A program made the position numbers and the translations under genes. Positions 32,689 through 47,551 of a stretch of DNA of 64,000 nt are shown here, piece after piece. Where the stretch lies: the NCBI GenBank assembly GCA_033782935.1, contig JAWQEG010000286.1, positions 4,539,501-4,603,500 of the forward strand. The letters are read 5' to 3'. Source of the stretch: Petrolisthes cinctipes. Its lineage: Eukaryota; Arthropoda; Malacostraca; Decapoda; Porcellanidae. The notes under the pieces were generated by a model. It worked only from the letters and a program-made list of their open reading frames with translations. It was not told the DNA's origin and ran no database searches. Each line of letters begins with the position of its first letter. Within the stretch, counting starts at the first letter, position 1.

Positions 32689-34495
32689 GTGTTAGAGTAT
32701 TTTCAAAATTCAGGCCCAAAACATGCTGAAAATCGATATTTTTGGTGCCCAAAGTCAATATGTGCATGTATCTTCTGTACCCGTTTATATCTCAAATTCA
32801 GGCTCAAAACACCCGAAAATTCAATATTTTGGGGTCCCAGAAGCAATCTGTACAGTGCTAGAATATTTTCAAAATATAGGCTAAAAACATGCTAAAAATC
32901 GATCTTTTAGGTGCCAAAAAGTCGATATCTCAAATTCAGTCCCAAAACACCCGAAAATTCGATATTTAGGGGTCCCAGAAGCGATCTGTACATGCCTACT
33001 CCGTGTTAGAGTATTTTCAAAATACATGCTCAAAACATACTGAAAATCGATCTTTTAGGTGCACAAAAGTCGATATGTGCATGCATCTTCAGTACCCGTT
33101 TATATCTCAAATTCAGGCTCAAAACACCCGAAAATTCAATATTTTGGGGTCCCAGAAGCAATCTGTACATGCCTACTCAGTGTTAGAGTATTTTCAAAAT
33201 ACAGGTCCAAAACATGCTGAAAATCGATATTTTAGATGCCCAAAGTCAATATGTGCATGTATCTTCTGTACCCGTTTATATCTCAAATTCAGGCTCAAAA
33301 CACCCGAAAATTCAATATTTTGGGGTCCCAGAAGCAATCTGTACATGCCTACACAGTGCTAGAATATTTTCAAAATATAGGCTAAAAACATGCTAAAAAT
33401 CGACATTTTAGGTGCCAAAAAATCGATATCTCAAATTCAGTCCCAAAACACCCGAAAATTCGATATTTAGAGGTCCCAGAAGGTATCTGTACATGCCTAC
33501 TCCGTGTTAGAGTATTTTCAAAATACAGGCCAAAAAAATACTGAAAATCGATCTTTTAGGTGCCCAAAAGTCGATATGTGCATACATCTTCTGTACCCGT
33601 TTATATCTCAAATTCTGGCCCTAAACACCCGCAAATTCGATATTTTGCGGTCCCAGAAGCGATCTGTACATGCCTACTCCGTGTTAGAGTATTTTCAAAA
33701 TTCAGGCCCAAAACATGCTGAAAATCGATATTTTTGGTGCCCAAAGTCAATATGTGCATGTATCTTCTGTACCCGTTTATATCTCAAATTCAGGCTCAAA
33801 ACACCCGACAATTCAATATTTTGGGGTCCCAGAAGCAATCTGTACAGTGCTAGAATATTTTCAATATATAGGCTAAAAACATGCTAAAAATCGATCTTTT
33901 AGGTGCCAAAAAGTCGATATCTCAAATTCAGTCCCAAAACACCCGAAAATTCGATATTTAGGGGTCCCAGAAGCGATCTGTACATGCCTACTCCGTGTTA
34001 GAGTATTTTCAAAATACATGCTCAAAACATACTGAAAATCGATCTTTTAGGTGCACAAAAGTCGATATGTGCATGCATCTTCAGTACCCGTTTATATCTC
34101 AAATTCAGGCTCAAAACACCCGAAAATTCAATATTTTGGGGTCCCAGAAGCAATCTGTACATGCCTACTCAGTGTTAGATTATTTTCAAAATACAGGCCC
34201 AAAACATGCTGAAAATCGATATTTTAGATGCCCAAAGTCAATATGTGCATGTATCTTCTGTACCCGTTTATATCTCAAATTCAGGCTCAAAACACCCGAA
34301 AATTCAATATTTTGGGGTCCCAGAAGCAATCTGTACATGCCTACACAGTGCTAGAATATTTTCAAAATATAGGCTAAAAACATGCTAAAAATCGACATTT
34401 TAGGTGCCAAAAAATCGATATCTCAAATTCAGTCCCAAAACACCCGAAAATTCGATATTTAGAGGTCCCAGAAGGTATCTGTACATGCCTACTCC

Positions 34496-34809
34496 GTGTT
34501 AGAGTATTTTCAAAATTCAGGCCCAAAACATGCTGAAAATCGATATTTTTGGTGCCCAAAGTCAATATGTGCATGTATCTTCTGTACCCGTTTATATCTC
34601 AAATTCAGGCTCAAAACACCCGAAAATTCAATATTTTGGGGTCCCAGAAGCAATCTGTACAGTGCTAGAATATTTTCAAAATATAGGCTTAAAACATGCT
34701 AAAAATCGATCTTTTAGGTGCCAAAAAGTCGATATCTCAAATTCAGTCCCAAAACACCCGAAAATTCGATATTTAGGGGTCCCAGAAGCGATCTGTACAT
34801 GCCTACTCC
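34496..34809 (+). repeat. Shortened unit B-C (314 bp), A deleted, copy 2
   Basis: Same arrangement as 25922-26235, with a C2-to-B1 junction, but without the private changes of that copy. Confidence 0.9.
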
Positions 34810-36302
34810 GTGTTAGAGTATTTTCAAAATACATGCTCAAAACATACTGAAAACCGATCTTTTAGGTGCACAAAAGTCGATATGTGCATGCATCTTCAGT
34901 ACCCGTTTATATCTCAAATTCAGGCTCAAAACACCCGAAAATTCAATATTTTGGGGTCCCAGAAGCAATCTGTACATGCCTACTCAGTGTTTGAGTATTT
35001 TCAAAATACAGGCCCAAAACATGCTGAAAATCGATATTTTAGATGCCCAAAGTCAATATGTGCATGTATCTTCTGTACCCGTTTATATCTCAAATTCAGG
35101 CTCAAAACACCCGAAAATTCAATATTTTGGGGTCCCAGAAGCAATCTGTACATGCCTACACAGTGCTAGAATATTTTCAAAATATAGGCTAAAAACATGC
35201 TAAAAATCGACATTTTAGGTGCCAAAAAATCGATATCTCAAATTCAGTCCCAAAACACCCGAAAATTCGATATTTAGAGGTCCCAGAAGGTATCTGTACA
35301 TGCCTACTCCGTGTTAGAGTATTTTCGAAATACAGGCCAAAAAAATACTGAAAATCGATCTTTTAGGTGCCCAAAAGTCGATATGTGCATACATCTTCTG
35401 TACCCGTTTATATCTCAAATTCTGGCCCTAAACACACGCAAATTCGATATTTTGCGGTCCCAGAAGCGATCTGTACATGCCTACTCCGTGTTAGAGTATT
35501 TTCAAAATTCAGGCCCAAAACATGCTGAAAATCGATATTTTTGGTGCCCAAAGTCAATATGTGCATGTATCTTCTGTACCCGTTTATATCTCAAATTCAG
35601 GCTCAAAACACCCGAAAATTCAATATTTTGGGGTCCCAGAAGCAATCTGTACAGTGCTAGAATATTTTCAAAATATAGGCTAAAAACATGCTAAAAATCG
35701 ATCTTTTAGGTGCCAAAAAGTCGATATCTCAAATTCAGTCCCAAAACACCCGAAAATTCGATATTTAGGGGTCCCAGAAGCGATCTGTACATGCCTACTC
35801 CGTGTTAGAGTATTTTCAAAATACATGCTCAAAACATACTGAAAATCGATATTTTAGGTGCACAAAAGTCGATATGTGCATGCATCTTCAGTACCCGTTT
35901 ATATCTCAAATTCAGGCTCAAAACACCCGAAAATTCAATATTTTGGGGTCCCAGAAGCAATCTGTACATGCCTACTCAGTGTTAGAGTATTTTCAAAATA
36001 CAGGCCCAAAACATGCTGAAAATCGATATTTTAGATGCCCAAAGTCAATATGTGCATGTATCTTCTGTACCCGTTTATATCTCAAATTCAGGCTCAAAAC
36101 ACCCGAAAATTCAATATTTTGGGGTCCCAGAAGCAATCTGTACATGCCTACACAGTGCTAGAATATTTTCAAAAAATAGGCTAAAAACATGCTAAAAATC
36201 GACATTTTAGGTGCCAAAAAATCGATATCTCAAATTCAGTCCCAAAACACCCGAAAATTCGATATTTAGAGGTCCCAGAAGGTATCTGTACATGCCTACT
36301 CC

Positions 36303-36478
36303 GTGTTAGAGTAATTTCAAAATTCAGGCCCAAAACATGCTGAAAATCGATATTTTTGGTGCCCAAAGTCAATATGTGCATGTATCTTCTGTACCCGTTT
36401 ATATCTCAAATTCTGGCCCTAAACACCCGCAAATTCGATATTTTGCGGTCCCAGAAGCGATCTGTACATGCCTACTCC
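36303..36478 (+). repeat. Hybrid monomer, B1/A1, copy 2
   Basis: Same hybrid structure as 32513-32688, about 3790 bp downstream. Both are preceded by a B2-C2 pair carrying TTTTCAAAAAATAGGC (near 32380 and 36170), so the two were duplicated together. This copy has GTAATTTC in place of GTATTTTC. Confidence 0.88.
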
Positions 36479-39400
36479 GTGTTAGAGTATTTTCAAAATT
36501 CAGGCCCAAAACATGCTGAAAATCGATATTTTTGGTGCCCAAAGTCAATATGTGCATGTATCTTCTGTACCCGTTTATATCTCAAATTCAGGCTCAAAAC
36601 ACCCGAAAATTCAATATTTTGGGGTCCCAGAAGCAATCTGTACATGCCTACACAGTGCTAGAATATTTTCAAAATATAGGCTAAAAACATGCTAAAAATC
36701 GACATTTTAGGTGCCAAAAAATCGATATCTCAAATTCAGTCCCAAAACACCCGAAAATTCGATATTTAGAGGTCCCAGAAGGTATCTGTACATGCCTACT
36801 CCGTGTTAGAGTATTTTCAAAATACAGGCCAAAAAAATACTGAAAATCGATCTTTTAGGTGCCCAAAAGTCGATATGTGCATACATCTTCTGTACCCGTT
36901 TATATCTCAAATTCAGGCTCAAAACACCCGCAAATTCGATATTTTGCGGTCCCAGAAGCGATCTGTACATGCCTACTCCGTGTTAGAGTATTTTCAAAAT
37001 TCAGGCCCAAAACATGCTGAAAATCGATATTTTTGGTGCCCAAAGTCAATATGTGCATGTATCTTCTGTACCCGTTTATATCTCAAATTCAGGCTCAAAA
37101 CACCCGAAAATTCAATATTTTGGGGTCCCAGAAGCAATCTGTACAGTGCTAGAATATTTTCAAAATATAGGCTAAAAACATGCTAAAAATCGATCTTTTA
37201 GGTGCCAAAAAGTCGATATCTCAAATTCAGTCCCAAAACACCCGAAAATTCGATATTTAGGGGTCCCAGAAGCGATCTGTACATGCCTACTCCGTGTTAG
37301 AGTATTTTCAAAATACATGCTCAAAACATACTGAAAATCGATCTTTTAGGTGCACAAAAGTCGATATGTGCATGCATCTTCAGTACCCGTTTATATCTCA
37401 AATTCAGGCTCAAAACACCCGAAAATTCAATATTTTGGGGTCCCAGAAGCAATCTGTACATGCCTACTCAGTGTTAGAGTATTTTCAAAATACAGGCCCA
37501 AAACATGCTGAAAATCGATATTTTAGATGCCCAAAGTCAATATGTGCATGTATCTTCTGTACCCGTTTATATCTCAAATTCAGGCTCAAAACACCCGAAA
37601 ATTCAATATTTTGGGGTCCCAGAAGCAATCTGTACATGCCTACACAGTGCTAGAATATTTTCAAAATATAGGCTAAAAACATGCTAAAAATCGACATTTT
37701 AGGTGCCAAAAAATCGATATCTCAAATTCAGTCCCAAAACACCCGAAAATTCGATATTTAGAGGTCCCAGAAGGTATCTGTACATGCCTACTCCGTGTTA
37801 GAGTATTTTCAAAATACAGGCCAAAAAAATACTGAAAATCGATCTTTTAGGTGCCCAAAAGTCGATATGTGCATACATCTTCTGTACCCGTTTATATCTC
37901 AAATTCTGGCCCTAAACACCCGCAAATTCGATATTTTGCGGTCCCAGAAGCGATCTGTACATGCCTACTCCGTGTTAGAGTATTTTCAAAATTCAGACCC
38001 AAAACATGCTGAAAATCGATATTTTTGGTGCCCAAAGTCAATATGTGCATGTATCTTCTGTACCCGTTTATATCTCAAATTCAGGCTCAAAACACCCGAA
38101 AATTCAATATTTTGGGGTCCCAGAAGCAATCTGTACAGTGCTAGAATATTTTCAAAATATAGGCTAAAAACATGCTAAAAATCGATCTTTTAGGTGCCAA
38201 AAAGTCGATATCTCAAATTCAGTCCCAAAACACCCGAAAATTCGATATTTAGGGGTCCCAGAAGCGATCTGTACATGCCTACTCCGTGTTAGAGTATTTT
38301 CAAAATACATGCTCAAAACATACTGAAAATCGATCTTTTAGGTGCACAAAAGTCGATATGTGCATGCATCTTCAGTACCCGTTTATATCTCAAATTCAGG
38401 CTCAAAACACCCGAAAATTCAATATTTTAGGGTCCCAGAAGCAATCTGTACATGCCTACTCAGTGTTAGAGTATTTTCAAAATACAGGCCCAAAACATGC
38501 TGAAAATCGATATTTTAGATGCCCAAAGTCAATATGTGCATGTATCTTCTGTACCCGTTTATATCTCAAATTCAGGCTCAAAACACCCGAAAATTCAATA
38601 TTTTGGGGTCCCAGAAGCAATCTGTACATGCCTACACAGTGCTAGAATATTTTCAAAATATAGGCTAAAAACATGCTAAAAATCGACATTTTAGGTGCCA
38701 AAAAATCGATAGCTCAAATTCAGTCCCAAAACACCCGAAAATTCGATATTTAGAGGTCCCAGAAGGTATCTGTACATGCCTACTCCGTGTTAGAGTATTT
38801 TCAAAATACAGGCCAAAAAAATACTGAAAATCGATCTTTTAGGTGCCCAAAAGTCGATATGTGCATACATCTTCTGTACCCGTTTATATCTCAAATTCTG
38901 GCCCTAAACACCCGCAAATTCGATATTTTGCGGTCCCAGAAGCGATCTGTACATGCCTACTCCGTGTTAGAGTATTTTCAAAATTCAGACCCAAAACATG
39001 CTGAAAATCGATATTTTTGGTGCCCAAAGTCAATATGTGCATGTATCTTCTGTACCCGTTTATATCTCAAATTCAGGCTCAAAACACCCGAAAATTCAAT
39101 ATTTTGGGGTCCCAGAAGCAATCTGTACAGTGCTAGAATATTTTCAAAATATAGGCTAAAAACATGCTAAAAATCGATCTTTTAGGTGCCAAAAAGTCGA
39201 TATCTCAAATTCAGTCCCAAAACACCCGAAAATTCGATATTTAGGGGTCCCAGAAGCGATCTGTACATGCCTACTCCGTGTTAGAGTATTTTCAAAATAC
39301 ATGCTCAAAACATACTGAAAATCGATCTTTTAGGTGCACAAAAGTCGATATGTGCATGCATCTTCAGTACCCGTTTATATCTCAAATTAAGGCTCAAAAC

Positions 39401-41264
39401 ACCCGAAAATTCAATATTTTGGGGTCCCAGAAGCAATCTGTACATGCCTACTCAGTGTTAGAGTATTTTCAAAATACAGGCCCAAAACATGCTGAAAATC
39501 GATATTTTAGATGCCCAAAGTCAATATGTGCATGTATCTTCTGTACCCGTTTATATCTCAAATTCAGGCTCAAAACACCCGAAAATTCAATATTTTGGGG
39601 TCCCAGAAGCAATCTGTACATGCTTACACAGTGCTAGAATATTTTCAAAATATAGGCTAAAAACATGCTAAAAATCGACATTTTAGGTGCCAAAAAAAAT
39701 TCGATATCTCAAATTCAGTCCCAAAACACCCGAAAATTCGATATTTAGAGGTCCCAGAAGCGATCTGTACATGCCTACTCCGTGTTAGAGTATTTTCAAA
39801 ATACAGGCCAAAAAAATACTGAAAATCGATCTTTTAGGTGCCCAAAAGTCGATATGTGCATACATCTTCTGTACCCGTTTATATCTCAAATTCTGGCCCT
39901 AAACACCCGAAAATTCGATATTTTGCGGTCCCAGAAGCGATCTGTACATGCCTACTCCGTGTTAGAGTATTTTCAAAATTCAGGCCCAAAACATGCTGAA
40001 AATCGATATTTTTGGTGCCCAAAGTCAATATGTGCATGTATCTTCTGTACCCGTTTATATCTCAAATTCAGGCTCAAAACACCCGAAAATTCAATATTTT
40101 GGGGTCCCAGAAGCAATCTGTACAGTGCTAGAATATTTTCAAAATATAGGCTAAAAACATGCTAAAAATCGATCTTTTAGGTGCCAAAAAGTCGATATCT
40201 CAAATTCAGTCCCAAAACACCCGAAAATTCGATATTTAGGGGTCCCAGAAGCGATCTGTACATGCCTACTCCGTGTTAGAGTATTTTCAAAATACATGCT
40301 CAAAACATACTGAAAATCGATCTTTTAGGTGCACAAAAGTCGATTTGTGCATGCATCTTCAGTACCCGTTTATATCTCAAATTCAGGCTCAAAACACCCG
40401 AAAATTCAATATTTTGGGGTCCCAGAAGCAATCTGTACATGCCTACTCAGTGTTAGAGTATTTTCAAAATACAGGCCCAAAACATGCTGAAAATCGATAT
40501 TTTAGATGCCCAAAGTCAATATGTGCATGTATCTTCTGTACCCGTTTATATCTCAAATTCAGGCTCAAAACACCCGAAAATTCAATATTTTGGGGTCCCA
40601 GAAGCAATCTGTACATGCCTACACAGTGCTAGAATATTTTCAAAATATAGGCTAAAAACATGCTAAAAATCGACATTTTAGGTGCCAAAAAATCGATAGC
40701 TCAAATTCAGTTCCAAAACACCCGAAAATTCGATATTTAGAGGTCCCAGAAGGTATCTGTACATGCCTACTCCGTGTTAGAGTATTTTCAAAATACAGGC
40801 CAAAAAAATACTGAAAATCGATCTTTTAGGTGCCCAAAAGTCGATATGTGCATACATCTTCTGTACCCGTTTATATATCAAATTCTGGCCCTAAACACCC
40901 GCAAATTCGATATTTTGCGGTCCCAGAAGCGATCTGTACATGCCTACTCCGTGTTAGAGTATTTTCAAAATTCAGGCCCAAAACATGCTGAAAATCGATA
41001 TTTTTGGTGCCCAAAGTCAATATGTGCATGTATCTTCTGTACCCGTTTATATCTCAAATTCAGGCTCAAAACACCCGAAAATTCAATATTTTGGGGTCCC
41101 AGAAGCAATCTGTACAGTGCTAGAATATTTTCAAAATATAGGCTAAAAACATGCTAAAAATCGATCTTTTAGGTGCCAAAAAGTCGATATCTCAAATTCA
41201 GTCCCAAAACACCCGAAAATTCGATATTTAGGGGTCCCAGAAGCGATCTGTACATGCCTACTCC

Positions 41265-44200
41265 GTGTTAGAGTATTTTCAAAATACATGCTCAAAACAT
41301 ACTGAAAATCGATCTTTTAGGTGCACAAAAGTCGATATGTGCATGCATCTTCAGTACCCGTTTATATCTCAAATTCAGGCTCAAAACACCCGAAAATTCA
41401 ATATTTTGGGGTCCCAGAAGCAATCTGTACATGCCTACTCAGTGTTAGAGTATTTTCAAAATACAGGCCCAAAACATGCTGAAAATCGATATTTTAGATG
41501 CCCAAAGTCAATATGTGCATGTATCTTCTGTACCCGTTTATATCTCAAATTCAGGCTCAAAACACCCGAAAATTCAATATTTTGGGGTCCCAGAAGCAAT
41601 CTGTACATGCCTACACAGTGCTAGAATATTTTCAAAATATAGGCAAAAAATATGCTAAAAATCGACATTTTAGGTGCCAAAAAATCGATATCTCAAATTC
41701 AGTCCCAAAACACCCGAAAATTCGATATTTAGAGGTCCCAGAAGGTATCTGTACATGCCTACTCTGTGTTAGAGTATTTTCAAAATACAGGCCAAAAAAA
41801 TACTGAAAATCGATCTTTTAGGTGCCCAAAAGTCGATATGTGCATACATCTTCTGTACCCGTTTATATCTCAAATTCTGGCCCTAAACACCCGAAAATTC
41901 GATATTTTGGGGTCCCAGAAGCGATCTGTACATGCCTACTCCGTGTTAGAGTATTTTCAAAATTCAGGCCCAAAACATGCTGAAAATCGATATTTTTGGT
42001 GCCCAAAGTCAATATGTGCATGTATCTTCTGTACCCGTTTATATCTCAAATTCAGGCTCAAAACACCCGAAAATTCAATATTTTGGGGTCCCAGAAGCAA
42101 TCTGTACAGTGCTAGAATATTTTCAAAATATAGGCTAAAAACATGCTAAAAATCGATCTTTTAGGTGCCAAAAAGTCGATATCTCAAATTCAGTCCCAAA
42201 ACACCCGAAAATTCGATATTTAGGGGTCCCAGAAGCGATCTGTACATGCCTACTCCGTGTTAGAGTATTTTCAAAATACATGCTCAAAACATATTGAAAA
42301 TCGATCTTTTAGGTGCACAAAAGTCGATATGTGCATGCATCTTCAGTACCCGTTTATATCTCAAATTCAGGCTCAAAACACCCGAAAATTCAATATTTTG
42401 GGGTGCCAGAAGCAATCTGTACATGCCTACTCAGTGTTAGAGTATTTTCAAAATACAGGCCCAAAACATGCTGAAAATCGATATTTTAGATGCCCAAAGT
42501 CAATATGTGCATGTATCTTCTGTACCCGTTTATATCTCAAATTCAGGCTCAAAACACCCGAAAATTCAATATTTTGGGGTCCCAGAAGCAATCTGTACAT
42601 GCCTACACAGTGCTAGAATATTTTCAAAATATAGGCAAAAAATATGCTAAAAATCGACATTTTAGGTGCCAAAAAATCGATATCTCAAATTCAGTCCCAA
42701 AACACCCGAAAATTCGATATTTAGAGGTCCCAGAAGGTATCTGTACATGCCTACTCTGTGTTAGAGTATTTTCAAAATACAGGCCAAAAAAATACTGAAA
42801 ATCGATCTTTTAGGTGCCCAAAAGTCGATATGTGCATACATCTTCTGTACCCTTTTATATCTCAAATTCTGGCCCTAAACACCCGAAAATTCGATATTTT
42901 GGGGTCCCAGAAGCGATCTGTACATGCCTATACTCCGTGTTAGAGTATTTTCAAAATTCAGGCCCAAAACATGCTGAAAATCGATATTTTTGGTGCCCAA
43001 AGTCAATATGTGCATGTATCTTCTGTACCCGTTTATATCTCAAATTCAGGCTCAAAACACCCGAAAATTCAATATTTTGGGGTCCCAGAAGCAATCTGTA
43101 CAGTGCTAGAATATTTTCAAAATATAGGCTAAAAACATGCTAAAAATCGATCTTTTAGGTGCCAAAAAGTCGATATCTCAAATTCAGTCCCAAAACACCC
43201 GAAAATTCGATATTTAGGGGTCCCAGAAGCGATCTGTACATGCCTACTCCGTGTTAGAGTATTTTCAAAATACATGCTCAAAACATATTGAAAATCGATC
43301 TTTTAGGTGCACAAAAGTCGATATGTGCATGCATCTTCAGTACCCGTTTATATCTCAAATTCAGGCTCAAAACACCCGAAAATTCAATATTTTGGGGTGC
43401 CAGAAGCAATCTGTACATGCCTACTCAGTGTTAGAGTATTTTCAAAATACAGGCCCAAAACATGCTGAAAATCGATATTTTAGATGCCCAAAGTCAATAT
43501 GTGCATGTATCTTCTGTACCCGTTTATATCTCAAATTCAGGCTCAAAACACCCGAAAATTCAATATTTTGGGGTCCCAGAAGCAATCTGTACATGCCTAC
43601 ACAGTGCTAGAATATTTTCAAAATATAGGCAAAAAATATGCTAAAAATCGACATTTTAGGTGCCAAAAAATCGATATCTCAAATTCAGTCCCAAAACACC
43701 CGAAAATTCGATATTTAGAGGTCCCAGAAGGTATCTGTACATGCCTACTCCGTGTTAGAGTATTTTCAAAATACAGGCCAAAAAAATACTGAAAATCGAT
43801 CTTTTAGGTGCCCAAAAGTCGATATGTACATACATCTTCTGTACCCGTTTATATCTCAAATTCTGGCCCTAAACACCCGAAAATTCGATATTTTGGGGTC
43901 CCAGAAGCGATCTGTACATGCCTACTCCGTGTTAGAGTATTTTCAAAATTCAGGCCCAAAACATGCTGAAAATCGATATTTTTGGTGCCCAAAGTCAATA
44001 TGTGCATGTATCTTCTGTACCCGTTTATATCTCAAATTCAGGCTCAAAACACCCGAAAATTCAATATTTTGGGGTCCCAGAAGCAATCTGTACAGTGCTA
44101 GAATATTTTCAAAATATAGGCTAAAAACATGCTAAAAATCGATCTTTTAGGTGCCAAAAAGTCGATATCTCAAATTCAGTCCCAAAACACCCGAAAATTC

Positions 44201-44743
44201 GATATTTAGGGGTCCCAGAAGCGATCTGTACATGCCTACTCCGTGTTAGAGTATTTTCAAAATACATGCTCAAAACATATTGAAAATCGATCTTTTAGGT
44301 GCACAAAAGTCGATATGTGCATGCATCTTCAGTACCCGTTTATATCTCAAATTCAGGCTCAAAACACCCGAAAATTCAATATTTTGGGGTGCCAGAAGCA
44401 ATCTGTACATGCCTACTCAGTGTTAGAGTATTTTCAAAATACAGGCCCAAAACATGCTGAAAATCGATATTTTAGATGCCCAAAGTCAATATGTGCATGT
44501 ATCTTCTGTACCCGTTTATATCTCAAATTCAGGCTCAAAACACCCGAAAATTCAATATTTTGGGGTCCCAGAAGCAATCTGTACATGCCTACACAGTGCT
44601 AGAATATTTTCAAAATATAGGCTAAAAACATGCTAAAAATCGACATTTTAGGTGCCAAAAAATTGATATCTCAAATTCAGTCCCAAAACACCCGAAAATT
44701 CGATATTTAGAGGTCCCAGAAGGTATCTGTACATGCCTACTCC
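41265..44743 (+). repeat. Locally homogenised block of 992-bp HORs
   Basis: Consecutive HORs share private variants at 992-994-bp spacing. GGCAAAAAATATGC occurs near 41641, 42633 and 43628, GGGGTGCCAGAAG near 42401, 43395 and 44387, and TACTCTGTG near 41760 and 42752. The single 994-bp spacing comes from a 2-bp insertion (TGCCTATACTCC) near 42930. These are the most recent tandem HOR copies I could identify. Confidence 0.85.
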
Positions 44744-46226
44744 GTGTTAGAGTATTTTCAAAATACAGGCCAAAAAAATACTGAAAATCGATCTTTTAGG
44801 TGCCCAAAAGTCGATATGTGCATACATCTTCTGTACCCGTTTATATCTCAAATTCTGGCCCTAAACACCCGAAAATTCGATATTTTGCGGTCCCAGAAGC
44901 GATCTGTACATGCCTACTCCGTGTTAGAGTATTTTCAAAATTCAGGCCCAAAACATGCTGAAAATCGATATTTTTGGTGCCCAAAGTCAATATGTGCATG
45001 TATCTTCTGTACCCGTTTATATCTCAAATTCAGGCTCAAAACACCCGAAAATTCAATATTTTGGGGTCCCAGAAGCAATCTGTACAGTGCTAGAATATTT
45101 TCAAAATATAGGCTAAAAACATGCTAAAAATCGATCTTTTAGGTGCCAAAAAGTCGATATCTCAAATTCAGTCCCAAAACACCCGAAAATTCGATATTTA
45201 GGGGTCCCAGAAGCGATCTGTACATGCCTACTCCGTGTTAGAGTATTTTCAAAATACATGCTCAAAACATATTGAAAATCGATCTTTTAAGTGCACAAAA
45301 GTCGATATGTGCATGCATCTTCAGTACCCGTTTATATCTCAAATTCAGGCTCAAAACACCCGAAAATTCAATATTTTGGGGTCCCAGAAGCAATCTGTAC
45401 ATGCCTACTCAGTGTTAGAGTATTTTCAAAATACAGGCCCAAAACATGCTGAAAATCGATATTTTAGATGCCCAAAGTCAATATGTGCATGTATCTTCTG
45501 TACCCGTTTATATCTCAAATTCAGGCTCAAAACACCCGAAAATTCAATATTTTGGGGTCCCAGAAGCAATCTGTACAGTGCTAGAATATTTTCAAAATAT
45601 AGGCTAAAAACATGCTAAAAATCGATCTTTTAGGTGCCAAAAAGTCGATATCTCAAATTCAGTCCCAAAACACCCGAAAATTCGATATTTAGGGGTCCCA
45701 GAAGCGATCTGTACATGCCTACTCCGTGTTAGAGTATTTTCAAAATACATGCTCAAAACATACTGAAAATCGATCTTTTAGGTGCACAAAAGTCGATATG
45801 TGCATGCATCTTCAGTACCCGTTTATATCTCAAATTCAGGCTCAAAACACCCGAAAATTCAATATTTTGGGGTCCCAGAAGCAATCTGTACATGCCTACT
45901 CAGTGTTAGAGTATTTTCAAAATACAGGCCCAAAACATGCTGAAAATCGATATTTTAGATGCCCAAAGTCAATATGTGCATGTATCTTCTGTACCCGTTT
46001 ATATCTCAAATTCAGGCTCAAAACACCCGAAAATTCAATATTTTGGGGTCCCAGAAGCAATCTGTACATGCCTACACAGTGCTAGAATATTTTCAAAATA
46101 TAGGCTAAAAACATGCTAAAAATCGACATTTTAGGTGCCAAAAAATCGATATCTCAAATTCAGTCCCAAAACACCCGAAAATTCTATATTTAGAGGTCCC
46201 AGAAGGTATCTGTACATGCCTACTCC

Positions 46227-46904
46227 GTGTTAGAGTATTTTCAAAATACAGGCCAAAAAAATACTGAAAATCGATCTTTTAGGTGCCCAAAAGTCGATAT
46301 GTGCATACATCTTCTGTACCCGTTTATATCTCAAATTCTGGCCCTAAACACCCGAAAATTCGATATTTTGGGGTCCCAGAAGCGATCTGTACATGCCTAC
46401 TCCGTGTTAGAGTATTTTCAAAATACTTGCTCAAAACATACTGAAAATCGATCTTTTTGGTGCACAAAAGTCGATATGTGCATGCATCTTCAGTACCCGT
46501 TTATATCTCAAATTCAGGCTCAAAACACCCGAAAATTCAATATTTTGGGGTCCCAGAAGCAATCTGTACATGCCTACTCAGTGTTAGAGTATTTTCAAAA
46601 TACAGGCCCAAAACATGCTGAAAATCGATATTTTAGATGCCCAAAGTCAATATGTGCATGTATCTTCTGTACCCGTTTATATCTCAAATTCAGGCTCAAA
46701 ACACCCGAAAATTCAATATTTTGGGGTCCCAGAAGCAATCTGTACATGCCTACACAGTGCTAGAATATTTTCAAAATATAGGCTAAAAACATGCTAAAAA
46801 TCGACATTTTAGGTGCCAAAAAATCGATATCTCAAATTCAGTCCCAAAACACCCGAAAATTCGATATTTAGGGGTCCCAGAAGCGATCTGTACATGCCTA
46901 CTCC
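46227..46904 (+). repeat. Expanded unit A-A-B-C (678 bp)
   Basis: A1 (46227-46403) is followed by A2 (46404-46580), B2 and C2. The A2 has AATACTTGCTC and CGATCTTTTTGG in place of the usual ACATGCTC and CTTTTAGG. It is the only A-A junction I found. Confidence 0.9.
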
Positions 46905-47551
46905 GTGTTAGAGTATTTTCAAAATACATGCTCAAAACATACTGAAAATCGATCTTTTAGGTGCACAAAAGTCGATATGTGCATGCATCTTCAGTACCCG
47001 TTTATATCTCAAATTCAGGCTCAAAACACCCGAAAATTCAATATTTTGGGGTCCCAGAAGCAATCTGTACATGCCTACTCAGTGTTAGAGTATTTTCAAA
47101 ATACAGGCCCAAAACATGCTGAAAATCGATATTTTAGATGCCCAAAGTCAATATGTGCATGTATCTTTTGTACCCGTTTATATCTCAAATTCAGGCTCAA
47201 AACACCCGAAAATTCAATATTTTGGGGTCCCAGAAGCAATCTGTACATGCCTACACAGTGCTAGAATATTTTCAAAATATAGGCTAAAAACATGCTAAAA
47301 ATCGACATTTTAGGTGCCAAAAAATCGATATCTCAAATTCAGTCCCAAAACACCCGAAAATTCGATATTTAGAGGTCCCAGAAGGTATCTGTACATGCCT
47401 ACTCCGTGTTAGAGTATTTTCAAAATACATGCTCAAAACATACTGAAAATCGATCTTTTAGGTGCCCAAAAGTCGATATGTGCATACATCTTCTGTACCC
47501 GTTTATATCTCAAATTCTGGCCCTAAACACCCGAAAATTCGATATTTTGCG

